Part shown: piece by piece, positions 22,446 to 33,680 of the stretch | How positions within the stretch are numbered: the first letter of the stretch is position 1 | Layout: every line of letters begins with the position of its first letter | Assembly (NCBI GenBank): GCA_963995505.1 | Contig: OZ023193.1 | Location: forward strand, 5,292,521 to 5,356,520 | DNA: 64,000 bases | Reading direction: 5' to 3' | Origin: Hypericum androsaemum | Taxonomy: Eukaryota; Streptophyta; Magnoliopsida; Malpighiales; Hypericaceae | Position numbers and translations under genes: made by a program | The notes under the pieces: generated by a model | Told to the model about the DNA's origin: nothing | What the model saw: only the letters and a program-made list of their open reading frames with translations | Database searches by the model: none

Positions 22446-22656
22446 CGAGATCGAAAATAATTTTTGATTTAGGATGGCCTTATCCAAACGCAATCCAAGC
22501 AGATTGCGGAAGTTCAAGATTGGTCCCAGATCGAACAAATGTTCCGACCTGGGTCCAACTACAAATACCACCCAACACCTACTTACCCACAAAATTTTCA
22601 ACCCCTACCGTTCAAGTTCTTCCCGGTCTAGTCCATCTCCGCCGTCCGTCCTCCCC

Positions 22657-22815
22657 GCTTCCTCGCCGTCCCCGCCTCGCCATCATCACCGTCTCGCTTC
22701 CTCACCGTCCCCGCCTCGCCATCATCACCGTCTCGCTTCCTCGCCGTCCCCGCCTCGCCATCATCACCGTCTCGCTTCCTCGCCGTCCCTGCCTCGCCGT
22801 CTCCGTCGCGTCCCC
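22657..22815 (+). repeat. 39 bp tandem repeat in the 5' region of the plant-mobile-domain gene
   Basis: Three to four copies of a 39 bp CT-rich unit (CGCCATCATCACCGTCTCGC core). It can be read as a 13-residue repeat, RHHHRLASSPSPP, in a frame open from 22474 to 22848, but there is no independent sign that this frame is translated. More probably 5' untranslated sequence. Confidence 0.8.
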
Positions 22816-23100
22816 GCCCCGTTGCCGTACGGTATGTATTTGAATTAAATTGGAACGTGAATAACGTTAATTGAACGGTTATTTTTTTGATTTAATTAAT
22901 TGAAATGTTAATTAATTGGATCGTTGGCTCGTCCTTGCCATTAGTTTATTGTTTGATTTAATTGAAGCGTTAATTGATTGGATTGTTGGCTCGTCATCAT
23001 CGTCAGTTAATAGTTTGATTTAATTGAACCGTTAATTGAACAGTTAATTTTTTGATTTAATTAATTAGACCGTTAATTAATTGAACCGTTAATTAACATA

Positions 23101-23217
23101 GTCTGACCACCGGGTCTGACCGCCTGGTATGACCACCCGATCTGACCACCTAGTCTAACCACCCAGTCTAACCACCTGGTTTGACCGCCCAATCTGATCA
23201 ACTGGTCTGACCACCTG
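23101..23217. repeat. 13 bp minisatellite, nine copies
   Basis: Nine consecutive imperfect 13 bp units of the type GTCTGACCACCTG occupy exactly 117 bp between the 5' region and the first coding exon of the plant-mobile-domain gene. Confidence 0.85.
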
Positions 23218-23481
23218 GGTCAGACCTAAATCATTATATATTTTTGATTTAAAATGGGATTTAAAAATGGAATTTTTTAATTTTTTGGTTTGGGTTGGGC
23301 AAAATCTGATCTGACCACCCAGACCGAGCCAGAAAAAGTGACCGACCTACCCCGTCCTAGTGATTCTACAATTATAATGATGGCTTCACCATTCATATTT
23401 TTACAGTACCATTTGGTAAATATTTAATTAATTTATTGATTTAAAATTTTTATTTAATTTTGTTACGTTACGATTTTAGAT

Positions 23482-25879
23482 ATGGCTTCACAATCAGACT
23501 TATCTCAATATTTGGGGAATGGAGGACCCATAGATGACACTCTGTTACGTTACCAGAATGTGCAATGTTCTCAGGAAATTTGGAATTGTGAGGTACGTAA
23601 TTGTGAGGTAGTAAATGTTTTTAAAATAGTATATAAATATATTTTTATTATTGGTTATTTTGTGTAGGTTGAGAACCAAAGTCCAAACAATGAGCCGTTG
23701 AGCTTTCGTCGTCGCACCCTGAGAACAGGAGGCGTGAGAAACCAGAAATTCATTGAGTACATAAGGATGCCGAATTTTGGGATGCCGAATTTTGGGATGT
23801 ATGGCGCATTGGCAATGTTGTTGTCGATACTGCACTGGTTACCGCCCTGGTGGAGAGATGGAGGCCAGAAACACACACTTTTCACATGCCTGAGGGGGAG
23901 ATGACCATTACTCTCCAAGATGTGTCTGTGTTGCTCGGTCTTCCTATCGATGGAAAACCAGCAACGGGATCACAAACACCTTCCCAGTGGAAGGAAATGT
24001 GTTATGGCCTATTTGGCATAAGCCCACAGGATACTCTAGGAGCTTTCACAGGCAATAGAATTGCAATGGAGTGGTTTGACACCAATTTTTTTCCTTCTGC
24101 TCTTCCAGACGATGCTGATGATGAGCTAGTGCAGCGATATGTTCGAGCAAACATAATGCGACTTATTGGATGCACGCTTTTTCTTGAGTCCTCGGACCGA
24201 TTGGTCCACGTCAGCTGGTTGCCATTGCTTGTTGATATTGCAGAAATTGGCACATATAGTTGTATGTGGGCTTACGAAAGGATAATCTCGACTTGCCCCA
24301 TTTACCGTGAGCCTCGAAGGCAAGCTGATGATGAGCCACTGGACATCAGGTACTTGTTTTACTATTTATTTTCAAATAATGGGTTGATGTATTAGTATCC
24401 AATGCATAATTACTAAGTTTCGCAGGTGGACTGGCCCTATAGATCGACGTAAGACCAGAAAAATTACCAACGTCTCCTACTACCACCGCCTGTTCGACGA
24501 GTTAAAAGATTCAGATGTAAGTAAGTTTTGCAAATTTATATTTTCTAATTCTGCGTATCTAGACATATTATTATAAAAGTTTTTTTCATCTTGTTGGCGT
24601 GCCTGAATCGTAGGTGGTTTGGATGCTGTATACTGAAGATATCATTGCTAAGTTACCCCCCGTATGCCACCGGGATCAGGCTTTGTGGTTGGCACGAGTC
24701 TTGTTGATAAGCTTTCTTCATGTGGAGTGGCATTATCCCGACCGGGTATTGCGACAATTTGGAATGATGCAGTATATTTCTGTAGAACCTGAGAACGATG
24801 AGGGGACACATGGTAGTTCAGACCGTCGTAACCAAACTGCTCAAGATTGGGCAGAATTTTATAGCAGCCACGTGTCAGTATGGTAGGATCGCTTATGCTA
24901 CGAGCTTCCAACAGTTGCTGCACCGCCAGACTTGCATTATCATGATGGCTATATGGATTGGTTCAGGAGAAGTACCCGGCGTTTCATTACCCCTTCTGGC
25001 GCTAGGCTTTATATGACTGTAAGTATTGTACAAGATTATACGAATTATATTTTATATTAAATGTCTAATGATCTTTAATAATTGTAATGGTATAATATTA
25101 TTTTGCAGGCTGATGTTGTTGAGCGTATACGCCACTCATCTGACAATTCTTATATTAGATCATTGTCTGAGGTGGCACTGGGACGTGCTGGAGAGAGGAG
25201 ACGGTATCTTGATTTACCGGACTCCCAACCAACTATGACACGGGCAGAGATACCATCATATGCTATTCGACAAGAAGAGAGGCGAGCCCGAAATAAAGGG
25301 GGTAAGACCCTTCTCAGCAGGAGGACACCATTGCCTATGATTGAGACGATGCATCATTTAGCTGTGCGACCTATGGAATGGGGAGATTATCATTCCACGG
25401 CCGAGATCCAAGCCGAAGGGTCGAGCTCGTCATCGCAAGTACCTATACCGTCAACCCAAGTTGAAAACTAGATGTCGGCCAACTCATACGAGATTTCACC
25501 CCCTGCTTGGGAGCATCATATGAGGCCAAGGATGCCTTCTGCCGAGGATGTCATCTACCGTCCACAAATGGACTACTCCTTTGAGCATCAGAACCCCTAC
25601 CAGACTCTGTCTCCCTATGGTTCCCAGACTCCGATGGGTGCCAGTGGAAACCCAAACTATTACCAATACCGGACTCCGGTATCTGATGTTCGAGCGAGTG
25701 GTTCATCGGCAACAATTCACGTATCGTATGAAGATAGGCCAGACTTGCGATCAGACGAAGGGCAACCTCAGCCTCCTCCGCCCCGCCAATATTTAGATCG
25801 TGCAGCAAGACATGCGATCAGACGATGTCTGAATGGAAGTACTTTAGATGTTTGTGGCCGGCATCGTAGACAGAACTAG
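23482..25879 (+). pseudogene. Plant-mobile-domain protein gene inside the Mutator-like element
   Basis: Exons read as 23482-23592, 23668-24349, 24426-24516, 24614-25018 and 25109-25471, all with GT-AG borders. The plant mobile domain (PF10536, the MAIN/MAIL family) is clear: ERWRPETHTFHMPEGEMTIT, LQDVSVLLGLPIDG, NIMRLIGCTLF, ALWLARVLLISFLHVEW and DWFRRSTRRFITP. Three lesions are visible: a one-base deletion in exon 2 near 23764, next to a 15 bp tandem duplication (GATGCCGAATTTTGG); a TAG at 24884-24886 in exon 4; and a TAG at 25469-25471, after which the frame stays open to 25879. Exon phases agree only if the exon 2 deletion is assumed. Domains of this type are known on both host genes and Mutator-like elements; their role in transposition is unclear. 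Confidence 0.88.
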
Positions 25880-26115
25880 TTTATGTCCATGGACATTTTT
25901 CTGGTACCGAACATTATGTTTTTATATTGACTCCGGTTTCTTTACTTTTGTTATCACGGTTGTTCAATTTTTTCACAGCTATCATCTGAATTAAAAACAT
26001 CTCGCAATCGTCTTAAAAAAGACGACATAGTATATGACAATAACCTGCAATAAGATAACAACACGTTTACCACACACAGATTTTAAATAATTCAAGGAAC
26101 AATCTTTATATTCTT

Positions 26116-27115
26116 TCAAGTTGACAAAGTTTCGCCCTTGTTGCTGAAGATTTTGACCACGTTCTCTTCAGTAATCATTAAGATTTTATTGTTCGGGTAC
26201 GGATTCGACGAGTCCACTGCTACCTGATAAACAACCATTGAAATCAGTGAACAAGTATTTGGTACTATTGTGTTGAAAAGGGTAATAAGCTATGCTCACA
26301 TTATTTAGTAGCAACACACTTCCAGCGTCAACAATACCGGTTGAGTGATTTATGCTACCATAAATCCAACCAGTGGGATCCTTCAATATGTAACAGATTA
26401 ATTAAGATGGAAACCACAAATACTTCATAATTATTAAAAATTATTTGAATTCTACCTGAAATGTGACGGTTGTACTTTCACCGATACGTTTCAGACGGGT
26501 CACGTACACAACCATCTACAAGGAAAAATAAATTATCGCTAATTAAATTAACTATATGATATTAACTAAATTAAAAAAAATAATTTAGGAACTCTTACCA
26601 GCAACACTGTAGTACCACTATGGGTATCTTTGAAGTTTTGAATGCTTAACACTTGAAAATAGTTTCCAATCATCATACCTATAAAAAACAATTACAACCC
26701 ACTAAAAAATATTAGGTTATTGAAGTTACAAACATAGAATACCTTCAGTTCTTAAAAAGTCTATGGCTCTCTTCCACGGTTCTGGAACTCTCTTGAAAAT
26801 ATCTTCATCACAGATGCTTTTAATAGATTTTTTAGGAGGGACTTCCGATCTATCATTGGTTGGTCTCTTTAATTTTTTGAAAATATACTCATATTCAGAG
26901 CCACATAACGCATCTCAATCAATGTGAGAATCATCAGGATATGGTGCTGGAGGTGGTGCTGGAAAAGTGTGTTCTTCATCGTGCGAGATGTGCTCTTTGC
27001 CGCTTCTCCTCATCGTTGTACACCTGAAAATGTTGACAGTAGACGAAAAATACACAATTACAATTTTTGGATAATTAGCAACACACGTTTGATGCGCACG
27101 ACAATCGAGCAATAT
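26116..27115 (-). pseudogene. HROB-like (homologous recombination OB-fold protein) gene in the Mutator-like element
   Basis: Exons on the minus strand: about 27030-26743, 26678-26599, 26515-26456, 26380-26300 and 26223-26116, with phases that join correctly. The product ends MVVYVTRLKRIGESTTVTFQ, then DPTGWIYGSINHS, GSVLLLNN, VAVDSSNPYPNNKILMITEE and NVVKIFSNKGE. The LxDPTGxIxGSIH core and the final NVVKIF motif are what I know from the OB-fold of HROB (C17orf53), a factor that loads the MCM8-MCM9 helicase in recombination. Upstream lies a Pro/Asp-rich segment (AEEHTFPAPPPAPYPDD-like) and FKRVPEPWKRAIDFLRTEG. An in-frame TGA at 26915-26917 lies in the first exon, so the gene is broken or translated only from further downstream. 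Family identification is by motif only. Confidence 0.65.
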
Positions 27116-27145
27116 TTTTACAGTGCGTATACTTGAGTTTCAACA

Positions 27146-29934
27146 TCAGCGACCTCGTCTTCTAGCATTAGCCGCTTCAGTACCTCTTATATTAATACAA
27201 TTGTGCCGAGTGTGGCCCACTGTATTACACGATGTACAACGAACGCTAGTAGCCTCATCCATTTCGTTCCGTATGCGATGTTGTGGGCGTCCTCTTGTCC
27301 TCAAGGTTCTTTTGTCAGGAATGAGCTTTACAACACTGGGGTCTTCTGGAGGTGGCCAATATGATGCACTGCCAAGCAGAACAAATTTATGTTCATAGCA
27401 ACGTAGCGTAGTTTTTAGGTGATAATGCTCATCAACAAACATCTTGTATTCGAGGCCCCCAAGTTCAGTACAAACTGCAATTGCATGTGAACAAGGGAAG
27501 TGGAAAGCTTGGAATTTGCCGCAGGTGCATGTTCCCCCCCACAAATTGACTACGTGTTTTTGACGCCCCTTTCTTCTTGCATGAATGTATCCGGTTTCTA
27601 CTTCACCAATCCCAACTTCATCAGCATGCATTTTTACTTTATGTCGTCCGGCCTTCTTCGCCCACTTATCTAACTGCTTTTTCAGCTTCTTTGCTAAAAC
27701 AATTTGGCCACCACCACTCTTTTGAATGCACTTACTTGACCTCTCGTTAAAGTAGGTGGCTAGCTTTTCAAATGTCTCGGCCACAATGGCAGCTACCAGC
27801 AAACAACGAACTTTCTTGAAGACCTTATTAACGCACTCCGCAACATTCGTCGTCATGTGACCATAGCGCCGCCCACCATCGTAAGCTAAGGTCAACTTCG
27901 ATAATGTCGCATCTTTAGCTAAAATCCAATCGTATATCTCTTGCTTGGCACTCCTTATTTTCTGCAGATTATCATGTACTTTCTTCGGTTGTGCTTACAT
28001 GCCTACAATAAAAAAGTCATACAAATATAAGCTGGTTGTATATTAGTTTTTTGACTTGACAAGTTTTTAATGTTACCTGCAATCATCATCACATTCTTAA
28101 TAGCGTCGTTCTTGAAGCGCCTGTTGAGATTGCTTGCAATGTGTCTAAGACAATATCGATGGGCTGTCCCCGTACTTTCTCCCCAACCATTCTCATCCAC
28201 CATTGCTCTTAATATGCTATTGTGTCGATCAGAAATAACACAAATGTCACGTCGGTTATGAGCCACATGTAGCCTAATTTGTCTCATAAACCAGGGCCAA
28301 CTACTGATGTTCTCGCTCTCAACGAGGGCAAATGCAATTGGAATTATAGAATTATTGCCGTCAACAGCAGTGGCGATCAAAAGGGCATGCTTGTACTTTC
28401 CGTACAGGAATGTCCCATCAATCTCCAATACAGGGATGCAATGTTGGAAAGCTATAATGCAGGGCTTGAAACTCCAGAAAACTTGCCTGAAGATTTTTGT
28501 CCTTGATTCAAGAGGAACCACATTGTCTATGCCTGGGTAACAGTGATAATATTCCCATTTTACAACCGTTCCAGGATTCTTAGCCTTGCATGCTGCAAAC
28601 CATTGTGGAAGGCGATTGTATGATTCATCCCAATCCCCCCATAAATGTTGTAATGCCTTCTCTCTTCCCGACCAAGATTTCTTGTAAGAGGGTTGGAATC
28701 CAATTCGGTCTTGTATCTCAGTAATTATAAACCCGATTGGAATGTCTGGTTGTTCAGCAACTATATTCATAATAACTTCTGCAATGTGAGCAGAACAGAG
28801 TTGCCGATGATCTTTTGAAGGTCGTTCTGCGCTACAGGTATGCGGGTAAATGTATTTCACTATTTGCCACATAGGAAGTATTAGTCCTTTTGCTGATACA
28901 CGGATCTGCCATTTACATCCTTCTTCCCATTTTTTACACTTCACAGCGTAAGTGCGGGGTCTTGTTTCCTTAAACTTCAACTCACGCCGCACTTTCATTG
29001 AGAATCTCTTGATCTCCCTCTTTGGATCTTCTTTGGTATTCCAAATCGTACCCTCCTTTAATTCACTGTCATAACTTCCATCCATTTTGGTCTGAGGTCC
29101 CCAATCTTCATCATAAATGCTCATCGATGCTTGTTCACCATGTTCAGTTGCAGGAACTTCATAGTGACCTGCAAACTGTGGATCTCCGTATTGTTCTTGT
29201 TCTTGTTCTTCTTCTCCTTCTCCGTATAGTTCTTCTTCTTCTTCTTCTTCTTCTTCTTCTTTATGTTGTTCTTCTTCTTCTTCTTCGGTATGGAAATTTG
29301 TAGTTGCATACGGATGTACTTCTGTAGGATCATATTCAAACCAATCTCTTAGGACTTGATAATCATCAACATCAGGATCCCTTATGAAAGGAACAACAAA
29401 AGGCGTCACCCTTGACGGCCCAGCTCCATGACCATCCCTTATGGAAGGAACTACTAGTTGCATCACTCTTGACGGACCAGCTCGATGACCATCCCTTGTG
29501 GAAGGAACTACAAGTGGCGTCACTTTTGACGGACCAGCTCCATCACTACTAAGTAACTGCCTTTCATGAACATCCAACATTTGGTAATTACTCGACACTG
29601 TCTTCTCCACAATTATTTCCAAATAAATCACACTCTTATACAGTCCTACAAAACTGATCATTGTGTGAACCATATTCCTAACATCTCCATCATTGTCATT
29701 AGCCATTTGATGAAATTTCTCTCTGTCAATAGGATATCTAAATAGTAGCCTACGAACTTCTTCACCAGGACCAACAATCTTTTCATATACTTTTGTCAAT
29801 AACAAATCATAGGAGAAATCTTCATAACACTTGAACTTTTTTTCTAACCCACCCATGTAATAAAAACCGATTTCACTGTTGTAGTACATTTCTCCACCAT
29901 ATTTGAAAGTTATTCGTACATTCGGTAAAGCCAT
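27146..29934 (-). CDS. mudrA: MURA-type Mutator transposase (901 aa, two exons)
   Basis: Exon 1 29934-28077, intron 27994-28076, exon 2 27993-27146. The acceptor TAAG|CACAAC keeps the frame and avoids a TAA that the nearer TAG acceptor would bring in. Order: N-terminal domain; three imperfect GAGPSRVTPLVVPSxRDG repeats; an acidic Glu-rich run; a MuDR DNA-binding domain (FKETRPRTYAVKCKKWEEGC); the MULE DDE core (LEIDGTFLYGKYKHALLIAT, ICVISDRHNSIL); the SWIM zinc finger CTCGKFQAFHFPCSH; and a C-terminal CCHC knuckle CTSCNTVGHTRHNC. No stop or frameshift is seen, so it may be functional. It cuts and joins element ends in the nucleus. The start is the ATG of MALPNVRITF; no longer frame with an ATG is supported. 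Confidence 0.9.
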
Positions 29935-29964
29935 TTTTAACACTATAACAAAAGAAGTTGACAC

Positions 29965-30639
29965 ATAATTAGAGTGGCTTAATTCATAAGTTCACAAAAT
30001 AAAGTTGCATAAATTGATCTACTAAAACAAAAATTTTGGCAAATATAAATTATTTTAATTAGAGGTGGCATAGTCCATAAAATTTTATTGACATATTGGC
30101 GAATGAATTCAATAGACAACCAAACAAGACATATGTTCTTTTCAAATGAAACCACAAAATTTTATAGTATCTAGTGAATTTATTATTACTAATAAAATTC
30201 TCTTGGATTTTTTTCTTATGAACTAATAATAATATTTCATAATGACATAATCCATCGTCATAAGTTCACTAATTAAATAGCAAAATAATCTACACTGAAT
30301 TAAATTTATAACAAAGTATTAGTGCAAAATATGTACCTAAGGAAGGAAGGAAGGGGCGGCCGCTTCAAATCTTTGCAGTTTGGGACTTCTGAGAAGAATT
30401 TTTTGAGGGGTTATATAGGACCCAGATCGAAATTTTCCTTCGATCTCGGTCGACCCAGGTCGAAATAATTTTTCGATCTGGGCCTTTTCCGGACACAAAT
30501 CCCGCTTTAAGCCGGAATTGGTGGGGATGACCCCAGATCGAAATTTTCCTTCGATTTGGGTCAACCGAGGTTGAACAAATATTTCGACCTGGGATTTAAA
30601 CCGGACAAGATCCAAACAAAGCGGAGGGTGTAGGGGATG
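29965..30639. other. Non-coding right subterminal region of the Mutator-like element
   Basis: The AT-rich part (29965-30330) is the transposase promoter side. From 30415 onward further CGAAATTTTCCTTCGA-type palindromes extend the terminal repeat inward, so the right end has roughly ten such modules against about six on the left. Confidence 0.6.
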
Positions 30640-30908
30640 ACCCCAGGTCGAAATTTTTTTTTCGATCTGGGTCCCCAAGTCGAATATTTTTTTCGATCTG
30701 GGTCCCCAAGTCGAATATTTTTTTCGACCTGGGCTCAAATCAAAAATAATTTTTCGACCACGGAAGTCGAAATTTTTTTTCGATTTTGGTCCCAAGTCGA
30801 AAAAAAATTTCGACCTGAGGTTCCTAGGTCGAAAAATATTTTTGATTTTGAAAAGCAACACCATTTCCGAAACTTTTTCAACAGTAACACCATTTTGGGC
30901 AAAAACCC
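30640..30908 (-). repeat. Right terminal inverted repeat of the Mutator-like element
   Basis: Near-perfect inverted match to 22180-22445 and ends CAAAAACCC at 30908. It has an extra copy of the module CCCAAGTCGAATATTTTTTT and lacks the 30 bp tip duplication seen on the left. Confidence 0.9.
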
Positions 30909-32393
30909 TATTTTTTTCTCTTTGTTTAATTTTAGCGGAAGAATTTGTAGCATCTGGAAGTCCCAAGTAACTTGTGCTCTCCACTTATCTTTTTTTTCTC
31001 TCCTTTTGTCAACAAGTTCCCTAATCTTCTCCCTCCTCCCCTCCCCTAACCCAGAAATCTTGATCCCCAACAACCGCCCCCACCCACACATCCCATCTCC
31101 TCCTCTCACCACCTAGAAAAAATGTAAAACTGAGAGAAAAAGACAGTTTCGAGCCCGGAGTCGTTAAGGGTTTCAGTTTTCTTGGGAGGGTTTCAGAAAT
31201 TGGGTCCAATTTCGCCGAATTTGGAAAAAAATGTCAAGTTTTGCTTCAATTACTTCCAATTTTGCCCCTTTCAAGAGTTCCGTCCCAACCTTTTTTTTTT
31301 CCAAGTGCCCGTCTGACCGAATTTTGAGTGATTCGTATGGCACCCATTTGTAAACTTAAACCCGAGCCGGACTATGTTTTACGTCGGACTATTGTTTTCT
31401 AAAACTACACTTACATTAATTGATAATCAATCACACTTTAACTAACACAATACATTTTCAATAATAAAAAAAAGGAAAAGATAGGACAAACCTGGGCTTA
31501 TTAGGGTGTGTTAATGACCCACGATTGTATTGGATACTTAACAGATACATCCAGCCCAACAGGAGTACAAGTACATCGCGTGACCTCGTTCTCAAGTACC
31601 ACTCATTGTCCAAAAGAGAGACAGCACACACACGTGAAGCATCATCCTCTGTCTATCCAGAAGGAGGAGGTTAGGTTAGGGAAATCTTAGAAATTGCAGG
31701 AAAAAGGTCTCATCGCCTTTCCACCGCCTTCGACACATAATTTCTTCCCCTGGAAGGTCAAAAAGAAGGTTCGTACAAAGTTATCTTCAAAGTTTTCATC
31801 TTTCTTCCAGATTGGGAATTTAATTATAATGGGTTTTTGTTTTTCTCTGCCTCCTTTCTGTGTTTTTTCCTTGTTTAATTTTAGTGGACCTGAAACCTGT
31901 CGTGGTGGTCGAAGCTTGCTTTATAGATCAGAAGTTTATTTAGCCTCCAGGGTCAATTGAATCAGGGGAATTCATTTGTGAAGCTTTAGTAGCACTATGT
32001 AATCTGGACTTCTGAGTCTCGGTTGTCTGTGTTCAAGTGCTTAGATGTTGGATATGAATGCTCAAGCTTTAGGGGTTATGAGGATTGATCTGAGTTCATG
32101 CCTTTGGTTAGCCAAGTCAATTGGAACTCGTTAGCTGTTGCAAGCTGTACCAATTACTATAGGGATCTGTGGGCTTAGGGATTGTTTCTGTTTGTGTAGA
32201 CTCTGGTGTGGGGGGCCTGAAAGTGTACTGGAGTTTTTTCAGTGTGGATAGTGTAACAATCTGGAATGCTTTGAGATATATATATATGTCCCTAGCTGGA
32301 ATCATGTGTTGCTGGGATGACTCTTGATTCTGTCATCAATTGATTCGTTCTCAAACATTGTGCAGGCAGACTATTTGGTTAACAGAATTCGGG
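30909..32393 (+). other. Leader blocks A (second half) and B of F-box unit 1
   Basis: Block A resumes at 30909 (matches 41385-41940). Block B, 31540-32393, is homologous to block A and to 37790-38642 and 42010-42879. Block B contains probable 5' untranslated exons: one ends CTGGAAGGTCAAAAAGAAG before GTTCGTAC (about 31770), one begins TGGACCTG after TTTTAG (about 31884), and the coding exon begins after GTGCAG at about 32366. No protein-coding frame of interest is visible before 32394. TATA-like and light-responsive motifs were not assigned. Confidence 0.6.
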
Positions 32394-33680
32394 ATGGGAA
32401 CGCCAACTTGGAAAGTTTGGAGGGACACTACTCACGACACTATCAGTGCTTTTTTTTCATTAGAAGATGAGCCAGAACAAACTAGAGATATCTACAAAAG
32501 AATTCAAGGCTCAATTGGAAATACCTTCTACGGAATGATGACAATCTTGAACTGCTTTCGTTCCATTTCGAGACTTTTCGAGGGGAAAGGAGAAAAGCCA
32601 CTGCCCGATGATGTGGTGCTTGATATTTTAAGCAGGTTACCAGCCAAAGATATCCTTAACTGTCGTATGGTGTGCAGGAGATGGATGTCCCTGACCTCAA
32701 CTCCTTACTTCCGTGATTTACACCTGACGGGATCCCCTCCCATGATCTTGCTACATCATGATGTTCCAGAAAGTGACTTGAGGTTGTATTCTATTGACCT
32801 CGCCCCAGAAGAACCCTGCATCAAAAAATTTGACACGAAGAAGCTACTGTTAGACCCTCGTCATCCTCCTCTTTTTGGTGGAACGTGCGACGGGTTAGTG
32901 TTGCTATGGTCCAGGGAAGGCATATCATCTCTCCATTTATATATTTGCAATCCTTTGTCAGGGAGAAAAATAATGGAGGTGGCAGCCAAAGGCTTCTTTT
33001 TTTGTGGGTTCTGGTTTCACCCGGCCAAGAGAGAGTACTTTTTCCTCACAGCTTCTATCGGTCGCGGTCACATGGGGGAGTCGGGATTCCAATATAAGAT
33101 ATTTAACTTGCAGGGTGAGAGTACTGTGGTTGGCTGGTATGGGACTTACCCTACAAATGATGTGCCTATCAATATCAATGGTTCAATCTATAACTTACTC
33201 AAGTTTCCAATTCCTCCCCGGTGTTGCGTAATGATCTTCAACATTGATCGTGAGAAAATTGAGTTCAAGCCTCATCCACATAATGATCACTGCAATCATG
33301 GACAGGGCCTGTGCAACAGGTATGATGCAGACATGTGTTTGTTGGAAGTGGAAGGGTCATTGGGTTTTGCTCATGTCTGTTCTAGCCGCCTTCGTTTATG
33401 GATCCTTGCGGACGGTGCAACTTGGCATTGGATTCCAAGGTATAAACTCAATCTTAATTGGAATCCCTCAATGGGTGCAATTTGCGCATTAAGTGGCATA
33501 CAGAAAGGTGAACTGCTGATGCATTATGACTACAACAGATTGTTCGTTGTCAATCTTGAAACAAGACGTGTCAGAAAGATAGATATTAGTATTGATTATG
33601 CTAAGGTAAATAGATTTCTCAATGCAACCACATATGCCAGTAGTCTTGTTGGTCTGAATCGCTTGGCCTCTTTCATGTGA
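32394..33680 (+). CDS. F-box protein 1 (428 aa)
   Basis: An N-terminal F-box, residues about 68-111 (KPLPDDVVLDILSRLPAKDI, then NCRMVCRRWMSLTSTPYF), is followed by an F-box-associated region with DGLVLLW and LYICNPLSGRKIMEV. This is the usual plant arrangement, where the F-box binds SKP1 in an SCF ubiquitin ligase and the C-terminal part recruits a target; the target is unknown. The start is the ATG at 32394, in frame with the F-box; a second ATG pair at 32535 would give a 49-residue shorter product. No stop or frameshift. It is nearly the same as F-box proteins 2 and 3, so the array is young. Confidence 0.9.
   Translation: MGTPTWKVWRDTTHDTISAFFSLEDEPEQTRDIYKRIQGSIGNTFYGMMTILNCFRSISRLFEGKGEKPLPDDVVLDILSRLPAKDILNCRMVCRRWMSLTSTPYFRDLHLTGSPPMILLHHDVPESDLRLYSIDLAPEEPCIKKFDTKKLLLDPRHPPLFGGTCDGLVLLWSREGISSLHLYICNPLSGRKIMEVAAKGFFFCGFWFHPAKREYFFLTASIGRGHMGESGFQYKIFNLQGESTVVGWYGTYPTNDVPININGSIYNLLKFPIPPRCCVMIFNIDREKIEFKPHPHNDHCNHGQGLCNRYDADMCLLEVEGSLGFAHVCSSRLRLWILADGATWHWIPRYKLNLNWNPSMGAICALSGIQKGELLMHYDYNRLFVVNLETRRVRKIDISIDYAKVNRFLNATTYASSLVGLNRLASFM

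Larger units (their letters stand above)
22180..30908. mobile_element. Mutator-like element carrying transposase, plant-mobile-domain and HROB-like genes
   Basis: The ends are near-identical terminal inverted repeats of about 265 bp, both beginning GGGTTTTTGCCCAAAATGG. Inside are a plant-mobile-domain gene (+), an HROB-like gene (-) and a MURA-type transposase gene (-). The flanks join to restore a leader block that is uninterrupted at 37.3 and 41.4 kb, so the borders are well fixed. A 9-11 bp target duplication, usual for Mutator elements, is not visible. The nine bases on the left (CCTTTCTGT) and on the right (TATTTTTTT) differ, and comparison with the empty paralogues shows no duplicated bases. 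Confidence 0.92.

Noticed and set aside
22113..22601. Open frames across the left end of the Mutator-like element
   Set aside because: They only translate the repeated TCGAAA palindromes and run across the transposon border.
27995..28000. Nonsense codon in MURA exon 2
   Set aside because: It is removed if the next AG is used as acceptor, which also gives the correct phase.
29121..29339. Lys-rich frame opposite the transposase
   Set aside because: Shadow of the Glu-rich repeat in MURA; low complexity.
32885..33492. Additional frames inside the three F-box genes and on the opposite strand
   Set aside because: They recur at the same offset in all three copies because the DNA is duplicated; the F-box frame explains the region.
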